Below are positions 8,892-17,649 of a DNA stretch of 64,000 bases, piece by piece. The stretch comes from Vibrio sp. 99-8-1 (lineage in GTDB: Bacteria > Pseudomonadota > Gammaproteobacteria > Enterobacterales > Vibrionaceae). The stretch covers positions 1-64,000 of the forward strand of contig NZ_VTXE01000022.1 in assembly GCF_013114595.1 (NCBI RefSeq), written 5' to 3'. The position numbers were made by a program, and so were the translations under genes. The notes beneath the pieces are model-generated. The model had not been told where the DNA came from and searched no databases. It saw only the letters and a list, made by a program, of their open reading frames with translations. How positions within the stretch are numbered: the first letter of the stretch is position 1; every line of letters starts with the position of its first letter.

Positions 8892-10949
8892 ATGAATATA
8901 ACGATTAGAACCAAGCTTACTTTGATGGTAAGTAGCGCCCTTATTATATTTGGTCTGTTTTTTGTGGTGAACATGTTTATCACAAAAGATGTTGTTCTTG
9001 GTACAGAAAAAGAAAATGTTACCGAGAAAGTATCTGAACTCATTGATAATAATCTAAAAGGTCAAATAGATACCGTTACATTGTCGGTTTCCAACTACTA
9101 CAACAGTGCCAAATTTGAGAACGTGAAAGCAAGTTTAGCGGATGAAATAAGCACCTTTGCATCCACCGTTGAACAGATTTACCAAAACAGTGGTTCAGAA
9201 GATGCCGTGTTCGCCTTTTTAAACAACTATCGTTGGGGGAATGGCCGATATATTTTTGCTTATGATGCGGACTCTATCGTTTATCTTGCCAATGGTGCTA
9301 ATACAAGCATTATTGGTACCGATGCATCCGAAAGCGAAGATGTAAAAGGCATCTATTTTGCTCAAGATATTGTCTCTTCAGCTAAACAAGAAAAAATAGG
9401 GTTTTCTAGCTACTATTTTGACAATCCATCCACCGGTAAAGTCGAAGAAAAACTCTCTGCTTCTATCTATTTTGCCCCGATGAATATGGTTATTGCTACT
9501 GGTGAGTACATCAATACCTTGAGAAAGGATAAGCTAGACTCTGCATTAGAAACCATTAGACAATCAAAATATGGCAAAAATGGTTATTTTTGGGTTCAAG
9601 ATGAAAAAGGGACGATCTTAACTCACCCAAAAGAAGAGATCATCGGGCAGATATTAGGGAATACCAGCAAAATAGCAAATGATATCAAAGGAAAAACGGA
9701 AGCCTTTACCTATATAGAGTTTGAAAACCCAGCAACCAAACAGACCGAACAAAAGATTGCCTACTCAAGAACTATTTTCCCTGATTGGGGATGGACAATT
9801 GTTACCGGTACTTATGCCAGTGACATAACTGAGATAGAACAGTCTTTAACCACCAGTACAGCGGATATCTTTAATCAGAAAGTCTATCAAGGAATTGGGG
9901 TAGGCAGCGTCATCATCATAGTGTCATTAGCAATAACGCTATGGACAATAAACAGCTTAGTTCGAGGGCTTGTTGGCTTACGAACACGAATTGATACCTT
10001 ATCTACCGGAGAAGCGGACCTTACCTCGAGAGTTGAGATAACCAGTAAAGATGAGCTTGGTGATATTGGAAATTCAGTAAATAATTTTATCATCTATCTG
10101 CAGTCGATGATAAAAGACGTCACCGCCGCCTCCACTCACATAACGAGCAGCATTGAAGAGCTTAAAATACAGTCTGAAAATACCAACCAAGCTTTGGTTA
10201 CACATTCAGCAGAGACCGAGCAAGTTGTTACCGCGATAACCGAAATGAGTGCAACAGCAGAAACAGTGGCACAAAGTGCCGCCGATACTGCTGAAAACAC
10301 CAAGAAAGCCGGTATCGAAGCGCAATCATCGAAGAAAAGCGTCACTGAAGCCAGTGTTAGCATGTCTTCATTGATGCAGGAAGTGGACTCTGCTGCAACC
10401 AATATCCATACAATGAATAACAATACTAAAGAGATTGTTAATGTACTTGGCGTTATTGGCGACATCGCTGAGCAAACTAATTTACTCGCACTAAATGCCG
10501 CAATAGAAGCTGCACGAGCAGGAGAGCAAGGAAGAGGGTTTGCTGTCGTGGCTGATGAAGTAAGAGCCCTCGCCTCTCGAACTCAAACCAGTACTAAAGA
10601 AATCAACGATCTGCTAGATCGACTACAACGTGATGCATCACAAGCTGTCTCTGCCATGGATGAAACAAAAATGACTTGTGAGACCACCGCAGAGAATGCC
10701 GATAAGGTTGCTCAAGGGCTCGACTCTGTCAGTAACTCGATTGTGGAGATTAATGATCTCAGTACCCAGATTGCAACGGCATCAGAACAACAAAGCTCCG
10801 TTACGGAAGAAGTAAATCGTAATATGACGAACATCAGAGAAATGGTTTTAAATCTAACAGATAACGGAAAAGCGACATTAGACAGCACACAAAGCCTTGC
10901 AGCAGCGAACGAGCAGTTAAGTTCATTAGTGAGTAAGTTTAAAGTTTAG
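8892..10949 (+). CDS. Methyl-accepting chemotaxis protein with double Cache sensor
   Basis: A 685-residue transmembrane chemoreceptor. A first helix (about 9-29) and a second (about 335-355) flank a periplasmic sensor with two Cache-type repeats: one containing YIFAYDADS...ATGEYI, the other [16 protein letters not shown]...[15 protein letters not shown] domain and the long signalling coiled coil follow, with the conserved hairpin tip [20 protein letters not shown]. There is no CheR/CheB-tethering pentapeptide at the C-terminus. The ATG at 8892 is chosen because AGAGGA lies five bases upstream. The ligand is unknown; this Cache_2-like class often senses small carboxylates or amino acids. Confidence 0.94.
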   Translation: MNITIRTKLTLMVSSALIIFGLFFVVNMFITKDVVLGTEKENVTEKVSELIDNNLKGQIDTVTLSVSNYYNSAKFENVKASLADEISTFASTVEQIYQNSGSEDAVFAFLNNYRWGNGRYIFAYDADSIVYLANGANTSIIGTDASESEDVKGIYFAQDIVSSAKQEKIGFSSYYFDNPSTGKVEEKLSASIYFAPMNMVIATGEYINTLRKDKLDSALETIRQSKYGKNGYFWVQDEKGTILTHPKEEIIGQILGNTSKIANDIKGKTEAFTYIEFENPATKQTEQKIAYSRTIFPDWGWTIVTGTYASDITEIEQSLTTSTADIFNQKVYQGIGVGSVIIIVSLAITLWTINSLVRGLVGLRTRIDTLSTGEADLTSRVEITSKDELGDIGNSVNNFIIYLQSMIKDVTAASTHITSSIEELKIQSENTNQALVTHSAETEQVVTAITEMSATAETVAQSAADTAENTKKAGIEAQSSKKSVTEASVSMSSLMQEVDSAATNIHTMNNNTKEIVNVLGVIGDIAEQTNLLALNAAIEAARAGEQGRGFAVVADEVRALASRTQTSTKEINDLLDRLQRDASQAVSAMDETKMTCETTAENADKVAQGLDSVSNSIVEINDLSTQIATASEQQSSVTEEVNRNMTNIREMVLNLTDNGKATLDSTQSLAAANEQLSSLVSKFKV

Positions 10950-10978
10950 ATCACTCCAGATTTACGGCTTTGCATCGT

Positions 10979-11000
10979 AAAGCCTCAATTTTGAGGCTTT
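10979..11000 (+). terminator. Terminator of the chemoreceptor gene
   Basis: A perfect 10-bp stem AAAGCCTCAA / TTGAGGCTTT with a two-base apex, followed by a T-rich tail, 29 bp after the chemoreceptor stop. Confidence 0.85.
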
Positions 11001-11242
11001 ATTTATTAGCGCAATAACAATTACAAACAACCGAAAAATTAATCACAGGCACTATCAAAAAACGAGCCAACAATAAAACCAACTTACATTTATAGCTCAA
11101 TCGTCTCGTTTTTACATGATGGTTACATTTCAATACATAAATGTTTGGGAAGGAGTGTAGAGCTCATCATATTACTGCTCGCTTTTTAAGCAGTTCTCAA
11201 CTATAACTTATCAAACGTTCATACCTATAAAGGAGTAGACTT

Positions 11243-11467
11243 ATGAATCACTATGATGATGTTTGTTGCTTGATCACAGGTCAGGAACCGGGCAAAGGAA
11301 GCTACCTCTGCAAAAATTGTAATATAGTTGTCGATATCGATCAGGAAGACGAAAAGCTACCAACCTGTCCATGCTGCGAACAACAAGTGTTCTATCCTCA
11401 CGCTTCTTCCGTACATTCCACTGCCGTGCTTGGTACGTTTACCGATCCAACACTACTTACTTTATAG
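11243..11467 (+). CDS. Small zinc-ribbon protein (YbeL/DUF1451 C-terminal-like)
   Basis: A 74-residue protein with two CxxC knuckles, CKNC and CPCC, in the frame G-x-Y-x-C-x-x-C ... LPTCPCC. This resembles the C-terminal zinc ribbon of DUF1451 proteins such as E. coli YbeL but lacks their long helical N-terminus. A strong AAAGGAG lies ahead of the ATG. It stands alone between a terminator and the DUF134 cluster. A role in protein or nucleic-acid binding is only a guess from the fold. Confidence 0.7.
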   Translation: MNHYDDVCCLITGQEPGKGSYLCKNCNIVVDIDQEDEKLPTCPCCEQQVFYPHASSVHSTAVLGTFTDPTLLTL

Positions 11468-11685
11468 TGGCATAATTTATAGCGGTATAGCTTATAAATA
11501 CACAGATTATAACAACACAGTTAACCCACTAAAGGTTGACTGTGTTTGTCATTTACCTCAGTCAATGAGTTAACTCTTGCCACTATAGAAGCTTCTTAGT
11601 AAATACCTCTAAAAAACAGACACTAATAAACCAAACACTTATTAACCGTTCCCCCAGAGGAATTTTGCTATACAATACCTTTAAA

Positions 11686-11699
11686 ATAGCATATGCCAA
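11686..11699. promoter_or_regulatory. Second, weaker copy of the DUF134 palindromic site
   Basis: ATAGCATATGCCAA matches 12 of 14 bases of the palindrome core TTGGCATATGCCAA centred 33 bp downstream, that is, about three helical turns away. The spacing suggests two dimers bound on one face of the DNA. Confidence 0.6.
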
Positions 11700-11714
11700 A
11701 AATAACTCTCATAA

Positions 11715-11736
11715 ATTATTGGCATATGCCAATAAT
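11715..11736. promoter_or_regulatory. 22-bp perfect palindrome, probable operator of the DUF134 cluster
   Basis: A perfect 22-bp palindrome with core TTGGCATATGCCAA. It covers the -35 hexamer of the promoter just before the DUF134 gene, a position typical of a repressor site. The natural candidate to bind is the DUF134 helix-turn-helix protein encoded directly downstream; that is inference. Confidence 0.7.
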
Positions 11737-11747
11737 GATCGTATGAT
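11719..11747 (+). promoter_or_regulatory. Sigma-70 promoter of the DUF134 / NifX-like / nqrM cluster
   Basis: TTGGCA (11719-11724), a 17-bp spacer and TATGAT (11742-11747), each hexamer five of six bases from consensus. Transcription would start near 11754, about 20 bases before the ATG at 11774. Confidence 0.7.
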
Positions 11748-11773
11748 AAAATTGAAACGACCAAGGAGAGCTT

Positions 11774-12064
11774 ATGGCTAGACCTAAAAAGTGTCGCCGT
11801 ATCTGTGGAAGACCAGCTCATAGCTGCTTTAAACCAAACGGCATACCAATGAGTAAACTCACTAAGACCGACTTGCTCTCTGAAGAATTTGAAGCACTAA
11901 GACTTGCTGATTATCAGAACCTTAGTCAACAAGAGGCTGCTGATCAAATGGGCGTTTCTAGGCAAACTTTTGGCAATATAGTAAGCCGTGCTCGGTTTAA
12001 AGTTGCTGCTAGTTTGGTTGAAGGTAACGCACTTGTTCTAGAAGATAAGGAGTCAGAACAATGA
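11774..12064 (+). CDS. DUF134 family DNA-binding protein
   Basis: A 96-residue protein opening with the DUF134 hallmark MARPKKCRRICG and a Cys-containing segment (PAHSCFKPNGIP), then the conserved LSEEFEALRLADYQNLSQQEAADQMGVS region, cited here as its two parts, forming a sigma-like helix-turn-helix (QEAADQMGVSRQTFGNIVSR). The N-terminal cysteines (8, 12, 19) could bind metal or an Fe-S cluster. It is followed by a NifX-like gene whose ATG overlaps its stop (ATGA), and then by nqrM. I infer that it regulates this small operon through the palindrome upstream. The ribosome site AAGGAGAG is strong. Confidence 0.9.
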   Translation: MARPKKCRRICGRPAHSCFKPNGIPMSKLTKTDLLSEEFEALRLADYQNLSQQEAADQMGVSRQTFGNIVSRARFKVAASLVEGNALVLEDKESEQ

Positions 12065-12582
12065 TCTATGCGATCCCACATAACCGTAATTGTGTTGCGA
12101 ATCATTTTATGAAAGCATCACAATTTGCATTTATAAATCAAGAAAACTCATCCATTGACTATATGCATAACCCTGCGGCTCTTGGCAACTCTTCTTGCCA
12201 AGATAAAAAATCGCTGCTTTCTCTGATCAGTAGCATGAAAGCAGATGCGGTTATTGTTAGAAATATCGGTGAAAGAGCACTGGGTAAACTACTCAGCTCA
12301 GGTATTCGTGTCTTTCAAGTCACTGCACAAACTCCGTTGGCTAGTGCTATCAATAGCCCTATGACTGAACTGACAAGCGCAGAGCAAGGTCGCCCTTCGA
12401 CCAATCACGCGAAGAAGGGAGGATGCTCTCATAAAGGAAGTGGAAGTGGCTGCGGATGTGGAAGTTCAAATGCACACGAACATAAACAAGATGGTGTACA
12501 CTTACAGCAAGGTGCAGGTAAAGGCCAGATGATGAGAAGAAACCTTCGTTCCATTTCATCAATAAAGCCTTTCAATAAATAA
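12061..12582 (+). CDS. Dinitrogenase iron-molybdenum cofactor (NifX/NifB-like) domain protein
   Basis: A 173-residue protein whose first 100 residues or so form the NifX/YajC-like ribonuclease-H fold of Fe-Mo cofactor carriers: MIYAIPHNRNCVANHF, then a central ADAVIVRNIGERALGKLL and GIRVFQVTA. Residues about 118-145 are rich in Cys, Gly and His (GGCSHKGSGSGCGCGSS, then HEHK) and look metal-binding. There are no nitrogenase genes in the window, so it is more likely an iron or Fe-S carrier or scaffold than a nitrogenase factor. Its start overlaps the DUF134 stop by four bases, showing translational coupling. Confidence 0.85.
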   Translation: MIYAIPHNRNCVANHFMKASQFAFINQENSSIDYMHNPAALGNSSCQDKKSLLSLISSMKADAVIVRNIGERALGKLLSSGIRVFQVTAQTPLASAINSPMTELTSAEQGRPSTNHAKKGGCSHKGSGSGCGCGSSNAHEHKQDGVHLQQGAGKGQMMRRNLRSISSIKPFNK

Positions 12583-12592
12583 CGGGCAAATT

Positions 12593-12796
12593 ATGACTAC
12601 ACTACTTATTACGTTCGGTGTTTTTCTTATTGTGATTTTACTTATGGCAATCGGTGTCATATTAAATAAAAAAACAATCAAAGGCAGTTGTGGAGGCTTA
12701 AGCAATGTTGGAGTCGACAAAGCATGTAACTGCGAAGAGACATGTGATGAACATACCTTGTATCAAATCTCTGAGCCAGGAGAGAGCGGTAAGTAA
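12593..12796 (+). CDS. nqrM: NqrM-like protein ((Na+)-NQR maturation, DUF539)
   Basis: A 67-residue protein: one membrane helix (about 3-24), then KKTIKGSCGGLSNVGVDKAC and CNCEETCDEH, which carry the four-cysteine signature of NqrM. NqrM is needed to assemble the Fe centre between NqrD and NqrE in the sodium-pumping NADH:quinone reductase. In vibrios nqrM is usually beside apbE after the nqr operon; here it is third in a cluster with a DUF134 regulator and a NifX-like carrier, 10 bp after the latter. Whether a second copy exists elsewhere cannot be seen. The acidic tail after the Cys motif is longer than I expect. Confidence 0.82.
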   Translation: MTTLLITFGVFLIVILLMAIGVILNKKTIKGSCGGLSNVGVDKACNCEETCDEHTLYQISEPGESGK

Positions 12797-12816
12797 CAAA
12801 AGTCGTCTGACCCTTG

Positions 12817-12841
12817 AGGCGCTCCATAGCTAAGAGCGCCT
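12817..12841 (+). terminator. Terminator of the DUF134-nqrM cluster
   Basis: Stem AGGCGCTC / GAGCGCCT with a nine-base loop, followed by AGTTTGTTTT, 20 bp after the nqrM stop. Confidence 0.75.
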
Positions 12842-12872
12842 AGTTTGTTTTAACTGAGAGTCCTTAACAACC

Positions 12873-13760
12873 CTACCCTAGTTGCTCTTTCTCTAAACGT
12901 TGTTTCAAGTAATTTAAGAATAACTGCGTTCGCGTTTGTTGATAATCCAGCTTCGGATAATACGCAAAAACTGTCGCTTCATCAGCTGTCACCTCTGGCA
13001 AAATCCTAACCAAAGCACCACTTTTTAACTCTTCTTTAATCATGACATTATTGGTAAGCAAAATACCCATGCCATTTTTTCCTGCATAAAACAGAGCTTC
13101 AGGATTAGTGGTGGCAAAATTTCCAGATAAATGAAGTCGCCGACCTTGAGATAACTTTATCTCTCGTTGCGGGCGCTCTCCCCAAATCAACATATTGTGG
13201 TAGGCAAGATCATCGATTGTTTTTGGTTCACCGTACGCTTCAATATACTTGGGAGAAACATAGAAGCCCGCTTGGTGTTCAAAAAGTGGCGTGGCTTTAA
13301 AGCTTAGTGAGTTTAATTGCTCGATTTCACGGCTTATAAATAGATCCAAACTCAGCTCTGGTAACTGCCCTGGAGTTGTTGTGGTCAACTGAATGCGAAT
13401 GTCTGGATATTGCTGCAAAAAATCATCTAAATACTGGATCAGAAATTTGGATCCTACCGCCAATGTTGCCCCAATGCGCAGTAACCCTGCAGGTGCTTGG
13501 TTTACACTTCGTGTTTCATCAATAACTGATTGCCAGCTATCTAGCTGACTTTTCGCTCGCTCATAAAACAGTACCCCTGCTTCTGTTTGCGTCACAGATC
13601 GTGTTGTTCTCTTCAATAGCTGAACACCAACTCGATCCTCTAACCAGTGTATTCGTTTACTTATCGCTGAGCCGGTCGTATTAAGCTTTCTTGCCGCGCC
13701 ATTAAAACTGCCCTCTTCAACAACACGAACATAACTTTGCACACTTTGAATCCAATCCAT
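12873..13760 (-). CDS. LysR-family transcriptional regulator
   Basis: A 295-residue LysR regulator of normal length. The N-terminal winged helix-turn-helix is clear (YVRVVEEGSFNGAARKLNTTGSAISKRI), and a periplasmic-binding-like effector domain runs from about residue 90. The ATG at 13760 is used because GAGG lies a few bases upstream. It is transcribed divergently from an EmrD-like exporter, and the short gap between them contains nested inverted repeats, so it probably controls that exporter. The inducer is unknown. The form is that of the DmlR/AaeR-like group common in vibrios. Confidence 0.92.
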   Translation of the reverse strand: MDWIQSVQSYVRVVEEGSFNGAARKLNTTGSAISKRIHWLEDRVGVQLLKRTTRSVTQTEAGVLFYERAKSQLDSWQSVIDETRSVNQAPAGLLRIGATLAVGSKFLIQYLDDFLQQYPDIRIQLTTTTPGQLPELSLDLFISREIEQLNSLSFKATPLFEHQAGFYVSPKYIEAYGEPKTIDDLAYHNMLIWGERPQREIKLSQGRRLHLSGNFATTNPEALFYAGKNGMGILLTNNVMIKEELKSGALVRILPEVTADEATVFAYYPKLDYQQTRTQLFLNYLKQRLEKEQLG

Positions 13761-13783
13761 CGCCACCTCAACTAATTCCAAAT

Positions 13784-13802
13784 GGGAATTAATTTAATTC
13801 CC
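13784..13802. promoter_or_regulatory. Inverted repeat between the LysR gene and the EmrD-like gene
   Basis: GGGAATTA-ATT-TAATTCCC is a perfect 8-bp inverted repeat; another AATTCC / GGAATT pair overlaps its left arm (from 13774). The location and the T-N11-A-like form fit a LysR-type operator. It lies within 50 bp of both starts. Confidence 0.55.
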
Positions 13803-13847
13803 AAAGCGGTAATTATCAAACATTGGTTATCAATATACACTGTTAGC

Positions 13848-15056
13848 ATGATAAGAGAAAAGAGAACCACCTTTAAAAAAACACCCATGCTGTTAGCCAT
13901 GATGATCATTGCTACAGGGCAGGTTGGCGTCAGTATTTATTTGCCGTCATTACCGTTAATTAGCGAGTCACTTGCTATCGGACAGGCACAAGTTCAAATG
14001 CTTGTTACCCTATTTTTGGTCGGATTTGGCGTATCACAACTTTTTTATGGCCCCATGTCAGACGCCATTGGACGACGGCCTATATTCATTCTTGGCCAAG
14101 GCATATATTTACTAGGTACTGTCGTTTGTCTATTTTTTTCTGACCACTTTCAAGCCTTAGAGATAGGACGATTACTGCAAGGACTTGGAGCAGGAAGCGC
14201 CTCAGTGCTGGGGAGAAGTGTGTTGCGAGATAGTTATGACGGTTCACAGTTAACAAAAGCCTTCTCCTACATCTCAATTACCGCCTCTATTATTCCCATC
14301 CTCGCCCCTGTATTGGGTGGGTGGATTGCTTTCCATTTTAGTTGGCAGGCTGTGTTCGTTTTTGTATTGTTTTATCTATGCAGCATATACGTATTAGGCT
14401 GGTTTATTCTTCCTGAAACTCTGCCATACAATCAAAAACCATTTAAGGTTAAAAAGGTGATGAGCACCTATTGGCAGTTAATCTGTAACCCTCAAGTTAT
14501 AGGCAGCGCCAGCTACAACTGGTTGAGCTACCTTGCTAGCCTTGTATCGCTATCGCTATTTCCGTTCTTACTACAAAACCAACTTGGTCTCACTACAGCC
14601 GAATATGGCTCGGTGATGATCATTCCCTCGGCGGGCCTACTAATTGGTAGTCTCATTCTCAATGTTATTAACCGCTACTTTTCTAACAGCATCTTAATGG
14701 CATTTGCCATTGCATTGATGACGTTTTCAGGAGCGTGGTTATTAGCGACGGAGATGACGCTGTTTAATCTTATCTTTGCCTTTACATTACTGGCAGTTGC
14801 TCAAGGGATCTCATTTCCTCTCTCTATCAGCATGCTGCTCTCTCCTCACAAACAGCAGGCAGGTTCTGTCTCTGCCTTATCTGGATCGGTACAGATGTGT
14901 TTATCCGGTTTGTTTGGTGGTTACTTAGTCGAGGTGTGGGTTTCAGATCAAGCTGGATTGGGATTCTTTTATTTAGCCGTGTGCGGTTTAATGGCGTTGG
15001 TTCTAATATCGAGTCAACTATCGCAACGTCAGTTAGCAACAGATAACGGATGTTAG
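13848..15056 (+). CDS. MFS drug exporter, Bcr/CflA family (EmrD-like)
   Basis: A 402-residue, twelve-helix major facilitator. The first helix carries IYLPSLPLIS, and the loop between helices 2 and 3 has GVSQLFYGPMSDAIGRRP, the antiporter signature as seen in EmrD and Bcr. The GLGAGSASVLGRSVLRD segment of helix 5 supports a proton-driven multidrug exporter. The ATG at 13848 is my choice, but the ribosome site is weak and a start about 13 codons later is possible. The earlier frame start would overlap the regulatory inverted repeat. The divergent LysR gene is the likely regulator. Confidence 0.85.
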   Translation: MIREKRTTFKKTPMLLAMMIIATGQVGVSIYLPSLPLISESLAIGQAQVQMLVTLFLVGFGVSQLFYGPMSDAIGRRPIFILGQGIYLLGTVVCLFFSDHFQALEIGRLLQGLGAGSASVLGRSVLRDSYDGSQLTKAFSYISITASIIPILAPVLGGWIAFHFSWQAVFVFVLFYLCSIYVLGWFILPETLPYNQKPFKVKKVMSTYWQLICNPQVIGSASYNWLSYLASLVSLSLFPFLLQNQLGLTTAEYGSVMIIPSAGLLIGSLILNVINRYFSNSILMAFAIALMTFSGAWLLATEMTLFNLIFAFTLLAVAQGISFPLSISMLLSPHKQQAGSVSALSGSVQMCLSGLFGGYLVEVWVSDQAGLGFFYLAVCGLMALVLISSQLSQRQLATDNGC

Positions 15057-15112
15057 CTTACTGGTAGGCTAAGTTTCTTCTTGTTGATTAAATTGATAAC
15101 CACAAACAAAAA

Positions 15113-15136
15113 TCCCCGCCATAACGATGGCGGGGA
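15113..15136 (-). terminator. Terminator of satP
   Basis: A perfect 10-bp GC-rich stem, TCCCCGCCAT / ATGGCGGGGA, with loop AACG. On the minus strand it is followed by TTTTTG, directly after the satP stop. Confidence 0.9.
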
Positions 15137-15177
15137 CTGAAAATAGCTATCTACTGAAAACGGATTAGAGCGTCATC

Positions 15178-15792
15178 TTATGCCGTAACAGGTTGTGTCT
15201 CTGCTTCTTCTTCAACTACTTTAACACGACCAATCAGTGGTTTACCTACCGGTAATATTTCGCGACCAAATTCATTATTTAAAACTTGAGCCATGGCAAA
15301 ATAGATTGCGCTCGCGCCACAGAAAATACCTTCATAACCTGCGATATGACCAATAAACTCGTTACCGGTGAAGTCACGAATAGCAAGTAGAGCAAATAGT
15401 ATCACCAAAGAACCAAATACAACTTGTTTAGCCGTTGGGTAGCAAAGTGAGCCAATAAACATAAAGGCAGTGAAAACACCCCATAGTGCTAAATACCACC
15501 CCATAAATGGCGCAGGGCTCGCGGGTAAGCCCATTTTAGGCATTACAATTAGACCGACCAGGGTTAACCAAAACAAACCGTATGACGTGAAAGCAGTCGT
15601 TCCAAAAGTATCGCCACGCTTAAAACACATGATGCCAACAATAACTTGGCTTAATCCACCATAAAAAATACCCATCGCAAGAATCATGGAATCAATAGGG
15701 AAATAACCTGCGTTATGAATATTTAGAAGAATAGTCGTCATACCAAAGCCCATTAGGCCTAATGGTGCTGGGTTTGCTAGTTTTGTTGACAT
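15178..15792 (-). CDS. satP: Acetate/succinate transporter SatP (YaaH/GPR1 family)
   Basis: A 204-residue six-helix membrane protein beginning with [14 protein letters not shown], the family signature. SatP proteins carry acetate and succinate with protons across the inner membrane. Length and hydrophobic pattern are those of E. coli YaaH. The tail (residues about 178-204) is hydrophilic and acidic. It is monocistronic, with its own terminator, and an AT-rich 251-bp upstream region. It would work with the acs or ack-pta routes and with the glyoxylate shunt encoded later in the window. Confidence 0.92.
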   Translation of the reverse strand: MSTKLANPAPLGLMGFGMTTILLNIHNAGYFPIDSMILAMGIFYGGLSQVIVGIMCFKRGDTFGTTAFTSYGLFWLTLVGLIVMPKMGLPASPAPFMGWYLALWGVFTAFMFIGSLCYPTAKQVVFGSLVILFALLAIRDFTGNEFIGHIAGYEGIFCGASAIYFAMAQVLNNEFGREILPVGKPLIGRVKVVEEEAETQPVTA

Positions 15793-15973
15793 CCGATGCG
15801 AACCTTACTCAAAATTAGTTGAAAAAATACAGATATTTTTTAGTCGCGCGGATAATAGTTTATTATCAACTTAGTTGCAATACTCAAAATTGATATTCAA
15901 CAAAAGAATTTTGTGACAACCAACAAAGTAATAACGAGAAGGGTTTGACTGGCATTAATTTAACTGAAAAGAG

Positions 15974-16011
15974 AGTCATCAAGTAACCCATGTCCGGTTT
16001 ACTTGATGACT
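15974..16011 (-). terminator. Terminator of the guaBA operon
   Basis: A 13-bp perfect stem (AGTCATCAAGTAA and its inverse) with a 12-base loop, 33 bp after the guaA stop. The minus-strand tail CTCTCTTTTC is only moderately T-rich. Confidence 0.65.
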
Positions 16012-16043
16012 GAATAACCTAGTTTTTTGTTACTTAATCTCTA

Positions 16044-17621
16044 TTATTCCCACTCGATAGTCGCAGGTGGTTTTCCTGAAATATCGTATACCACGCGAGA
16101 TATACCTTCGACTTCATTGATAATACGATTAGAAACTTTACCTAAGAAATCATATGGCAGATGAGCCCAGTGAGCGGTCATAAAGTCGATAGTTTCTACG
16201 GCGCGCAAAGAGACGACCCAATCGTACTTTCTTCCGTCGCCCATCACGCCGACCGAGCGTACTGGCAAAAATACTGCAAAAGCTTGTGATACTTTGTTGT
16301 ACAAATCCGCGTTATGCAGCTCTTCAATAAAGATGGCGTCAGCACGGCGAAGCAGATCGCAATACTCTTTCTTAATCTCACCTAATACACGAACCCCTAA
16401 ACCAGGGCCTGGGAACGGGTGACGATAAAGCATGTTATATGGTAAACCTAGCTCCAAACCAATTTTACGTACTTCATCTTTAAACAGCTCACGAAGTGGT
16501 TCAACTAACCCCATTTCCATATCATCTGGCAAGCCGCCAACATTATGGTGCGACTTAATCACATGCGCTTTACCGGTTTTAGACGCTGCCGACTCAATAA
16601 CATCTGGATAAATGGTTCCTTGAGCTAACCATTTGGCGTTATCCAATTTTTTCGACTCTTCATCAAAAACATCAATAAACACATGACCAATGGTTTTACG
16701 CTTCACTTCAGGATCTTGTTGGCCTTTTAGTGCATCTAGGAATCGTTGTTCTGCTTTTACATGAACAATATTCAATCCAAAGTGGTCACCAAACATGTCC
16801 ATTACTTGTTGGCCTTCGTTTAAACGAAGTAGACCATTATCAACAAATACACAGGTTAGCTTGTCACCAATAGCGCGGTGAACCAACATAGCGACAACAG
16901 ATGAGTCAACACCACCAGACAAGCCAAGAATAACTTCGTCATTCCCTACTTGCTCTTTAATACGAGCAACCGCATCATCAATAATTGACTGAGATGTCCA
17001 TAATTTTTCGCAACCACAAATAGAGATAACAAAGTTCTCAAGCATTCTCATGCCTTGTCTTGTATGGGTTACTTCAGGGTGGAACTGAACGCCATAAAAC
17101 TGTTTCTCTTCATTCGCCATGGCGGCAAATGGACACGTTTCTGTTTCAGCGACTTTTTTAAAGTCAGATGGAATTTCAACCACTTTATCACCATGGCTCA
17201 TCCAAACATCAAGCAGCGGGTGACCATTTTCTGCAATGGCGTCTTCTATATTTTTGAACAGTTGGCAGTCATCAACTACCTCTACTTTTGCATAACCAAA
17301 TTCACGTTCATTTGAACCAGCAACTTTACCGCCTAACTGCTCGGACATAGTTTGCATACCATAACAAACACCAAACACGGGTACACCGGCTTCAAATACA
17401 TATTCTGGCGCACGTGGAGAGTTATCTTCTGTTACGCTCTCTGGACCACCAGATAAAATGATACCGTTAGGGTTAAAGTCTCTAATATCAGACTCTTCAA
17501 CATCCCAACTCCACAACTCACAATAAACACCAATTTCACGAATACGACGAGCAATTAGCTGCGTGTACTGAGAACCAAAATCTAAAATCAAAATACGTTG
17601 ATCATGAATATTTTTTGTCAT
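16044..17621 (-). CDS. guaA: GMP synthase (glutamine-hydrolysing)
   Basis: A 525-residue enzyme that aminates XMP to GMP using glutamine and ATP. The class I amidotransferase domain has the nucleophile in GVCYGMQ and the His in FHPEVTH (about 1-200). The ATP-pyrophosphatase loop is [10 protein letters not shown] (about 230), and the C-terminal dimerisation domain ends in the invariant IEWE. All parts match E. coli GuaA. It lies 28 bp downstream of guaB and is cotranscribed with it. Confidence 0.98.
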   Translation of the reverse strand: MTKNIHDQRILILDFGSQYTQLIARRIREIGVYCELWSWDVEESDIRDFNPNGIILSGGPESVTEDNSPRAPEYVFEAGVPVFGVCYGMQTMSEQLGGKVAGSNEREFGYAKVEVVDDCQLFKNIEDAIAENGHPLLDVWMSHGDKVVEIPSDFKKVAETETCPFAAMANEEKQFYGVQFHPEVTHTRQGMRMLENFVISICGCEKLWTSQSIIDDAVARIKEQVGNDEVILGLSGGVDSSVVAMLVHRAIGDKLTCVFVDNGLLRLNEGQQVMDMFGDHFGLNIVHVKAEQRFLDALKGQQDPEVKRKTIGHVFIDVFDEESKKLDNAKWLAQGTIYPDVIESAASKTGKAHVIKSHHNVGGLPDDMEMGLVEPLRELFKDEVRKIGLELGLPYNMLYRHPFPGPGLGVRVLGEIKKEYCDLLRRADAIFIEELHNADLYNKVSQAFAVFLPVRSVGVMGDGRKYDWVVSLRAVETIDFMTAHWAHLPYDFLGKVSNRIINEVEGISRVVYDISGKPPATIEWE

Positions 17622-17649
17622 TTCTAATGTCTCAATTCTTGTGTGTTGA

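Larger units (their letters stand above)
11468..11773. other. 306-bp intergenic region before the DUF134 cluster
   Basis: The first half contains AGTTAACCCACTAAAGGTTGACTGTG-like sequence, in which GTTAACC and GGTTGAC form a weak inverted pair; it may end the zinc-ribbon gene but has no clean T tract. The second half carries the two palindromic sites and the promoter annotated separately. Confidence 0.4.

Noticed and set aside
11328..11573. 81-residue ORF overlapping the small zinc-ribbon gene in another frame
   Set aside because: The overlapping frame has the CxxC pairs and a strong ribosome site; this one has neither.
12359..12562. 67-residue ORF opposite the NifX-like gene
   Set aside because: Its His/Val-rich sequence is the antisense of the Cys-Gly-His tail; a shadow of a real gene.
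12061..12582. Evidence of nitrogen fixation from the NifX-like domain
   Set aside because: No nif genes are present, and this domain is common in non-fixing bacteria.
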